Positions 62,640 to 64,000 of a stretch of 64,000 bases of DNA are shown here, one piece after another. The stretch lies in assembly GCA_050950645.1 (NCBI GenBank), contig JBMNHZ010000002.1, positions 62,001 to 126,000 on the forward strand. The letters are read 5' to 3'. A program made the translations under genes and the position numbers. Source of the DNA: BRH-c25 sp012519325. Lineage in GTDB: Bacteria; Bacillota; Clostridia; Lutisporales; Lutisporaceae. Position 1 is the first letter of the stretch; each line of letters opens with the position of its first letter. Below the pieces are notes generated by a model. That model saw nothing but the letters and a program-made list of their open reading frames with translations. It ran no database searches and had not been told where the DNA came from.

Positions 62640-64000
62640 ATGCATGATGATTTCTTAACCAATTGGCCATATTCAAGATATGGAGAAGGCAAGAGCCCAT
62701 CTTTCAATTTAATTCATTATGATAAACTTGAGGATTTTATGGTGGATAAGGATCGGATTGCTGCAGTATCGGACGGATGGGTAAAGGGGCAAGTAGCTGC
62801 AGTATTACGCGGAGGTGCCAATGCAAAAGCCGTTTTGGATGTAATGGCTGAGTCAGGCATTAAAAATATAAAAATTTTTCATCTGGAGGAAAACATCTCT
62901 CACTTGGAAGATATATTTCTATCGTCTGTAGTGGCACCGGCTAATGCACTGTTTGATAATGTATCTGTTATATGGCGGAAGGATGCTTCGATTTATGAAT
63001 TGCTAAAGAATATCGGAAATGACTATTCAATGCTGTTTTTTGGTGCACCGCTGACTTTTTCTGAAATACTTCCCTTTTATAATAATATAAAAGAATTCTA
63101 CCAGGGGAGTGTGACGATTGTTTGCGGTCAAGAACAGGATATTGATTACGATGAAAGTGATGAAATATACAAATGGGTGCGACAAAGAACCTATGATGCT
63201 GAAGATTTCTCCATTCCGGCAGCACTAAAAAGCTACAAGAAAAAGCTGGGCAAAAAGGCAGCGGTTGTACTTCCAAGCCTTAATGAAGAAAAGACGGTTG
63301 GGAGTGTGATTGAAGCTGCACTGGAAGTCAAGAATATTGGGTTGATAGATGAAGTGATACTAGTGGATTCCTTATCTACGGACAACACCGTTGAAATAGC
63401 AAGGCAATATGGGATACCGGTCTTTATACATCAGGAAATCAGGCCGGAGCTTGGGAGTCTTAGGGGTAAAGGCGAAGCGATGTACAAAAGCGCATTTATT
63501 ACGGATGCAGATATAATTGCATGGGTGGATACAGATATTGAGACAATAACTCCAAAGTTTTTTTACGGGCTATTGGGTCCTATGTATACAGATCCTCAGA
63601 TCAGATTTTCTAAAGGATATTTTACCAGACCTGTAAAAGTGGAAGCCTCCGGAATTGAACTGGGCGGCGGCCGTGTAACAGAAATACTGGCACGGCCTTG
63701 GATAAATGCATATATGCCTGAACTTTCAGGTTTTATTCAGCCCTTGTCAGGTACAGTAGCAATATATCGTGATAGCTTATACCAAATGCGGATTCCAATC
63801 AATTATGGGGTAGAGATGGCAATGCTGCTGCAGGCTGTCAGGCAGGAGGGACTATGGTCTGTTTGTCAGGTTAATCTTGGTACGGTTGTACATCGTTCTA
63901 AAGACGTAATCGGCCTTAGCGAAATGGCATTTCAGATACTACAAGTGCTGGCTGAGATGGAGCAGGGATGTAAGGCAGGGAAGCGAAATGAGTTGTTAAG
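62640..64000 (+). CDS. gpgS: Glucosyl-3-phosphoglycerate synthase (GpgS, GT81), 3' end outside the window
   Basis: ATG 62640 follows GGGGGGG and the frame is open to the window end (453 codons seen). From residue ~205 on it is a GT-A glycosyltransferase of the GpgS class: VVLPSLNEEKTVGSVIEAA, VDSLSTDNTVEIARQYG, LRGKGEAMYKSA, the metal-binding Asp triad in AWVDTDIE near 295, GGGRVTEILARPW and QPLSGTVAIYRD. The enzyme moves glucose from a nucleotide sugar to 3-phosphoglycerate, the first step to the compatible solute glucosylglycerate. About 200 extra N-terminal residues (VAAVLRGGANAKAVLDVMAE...) are not part of usual GpgS and have no clear match. Confidence 0.85.
   Translation, partial: MHDDFLTNWPYSRYGEGKSPSFNLIHYDKLEDFMVDKDRIAAVSDGWVKGQVAAVLRGGANAKAVLDVMAESGIKNIKIFHLEENISHLEDIFLSSVVAPANALFDNVSVIWRKDASIYELLKNIGNDYSMLFFGAPLTFSEILPFYNNIKEFYQGSVTIVCGQEQDIDYDESDEIYKWVRQRTYDAEDFSIPAALKSYKKKLGKKAAVVLPSLNEEKTVGSVIEAALEVKNIGLIDEVILVDSLSTDNTVEIARQYGIPVFIHQEIRPELGSLRGKGEAMYKSAFITDADIIAWVDTDIETITPKFFYGLLGPMYTDPQIRFSKGYFTRPVKVEASGIELGGGRVTEILARPWINAYMPELSGFIQPLSGTVAIYRDSLYQMRIPINYGVEMAMLLQAVRQEGLWSVCQVNLGTVVHRSKDVIGLSEMAFQILQVLAEMEQGCKAGKRNELL

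Noticed and set aside
1..64000. CRISPR arrays, rRNA genes, prophage structural genes
   Set aside because: No regularly spaced repeats, no rRNA-like segments and no capsid, tail or terminase genes were found in the window.

Overview
The window reads as chromosome of an anaerobic, low-GC, spore-former-like member of the Clostridia (Bacillota). Supporting signs are AT-rich intergenic DNA, strong GGAGG ribosome-binding sites, frequent TTG and GTG starts, sigma-A promoters of TTGACA-17-TATAAT type, a sigma-54 regulator, a selenoprotein gene, flavin-dependent fermentation enzymes and ISLre2/IS6-like elements. No species is claimed.

Layout. 1-5280: purine nucleoside uptake and phosphorolysis (BMP lipoprotein, DeoD, NupOPQ-type ABC transporter). 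5486-8694: speD, a metallophosphoesterase and two proteins of unknown function. 8728-8828: REP-like repeats. 8917-10326: ion-transporter-superfamily permease. 10648-15502: complete branched-chain amino-acid ABC transporter (livJHMGF). 15566-18951, minus strand: cyclase-family hydrolase, a frameshifted 2-enoate reductase and an AhpD-like protein, followed by a PLP aminotransferase and a GntR regulator. 21172-22423: BREX-type ATPase whose N-terminus lies across a CCC-TGA frameshift. 22673-35343: sensor kinase with a fused solute-binding domain, a sigma-54 response regulator, a sigma-54 promoter, an IS6-like element inserted right behind that promoter, and the peptide/opine-type ABC operon with an amidohydrolase and an ornithine-cyclodeaminase-like enzyme. 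35379-37372: attenuator leader and a heavily frameshifted ABC-F gene. 37589-45690: Na+/H+ antiporter, AEC carrier, M1 peptidase, DUF4097 protein, HAD phosphatase and an ECF sigma/anti-sigma module. 45847-46140: HesB-like selenoprotein with in-frame TGA. 46212-48083: tRNA-Arg(ACG) followed by an AT-rich patch with an AvcD-like anti-phage dCTP deaminase. 48203-51059: TetR regulator with two matching operators, ApbE and an FMN-binding protein, then a GYF_2 protein. 51299-57602: small integrated element bounded by 36-bp direct repeats and carrying an integrase, excisionase, ISLre2 and decayed toxin-antitoxin genes. 57611-60705: preQ1 riboswitch-queT, PatB and PhoH. 60961-64000: Fur-type box with a ZIP transporter, tRNA-Arg(CCT) with a duplicated 3' end, and a partial GpgS.

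The strongest points for a second look are: (1) the HesB-like selenoprotein, with a stem-loop of SECIS type; (2) the sigma-54 promoter separated from its apparent operon by an IS with an 8-bp target duplication; (3) the +1 frameshift at CCC-TGA in the BREX-like ATPase; (4) the integrated element whose att core is itself the queT promoter; (5) the AvcD-like deaminase. Several genes (2-enoate reductase, BREX-like ATPase, ABC-F, HigA remnant) are broken by single-base indels. For each, genuine decay, recoding and sequencing error must be kept apart; reads were not available.
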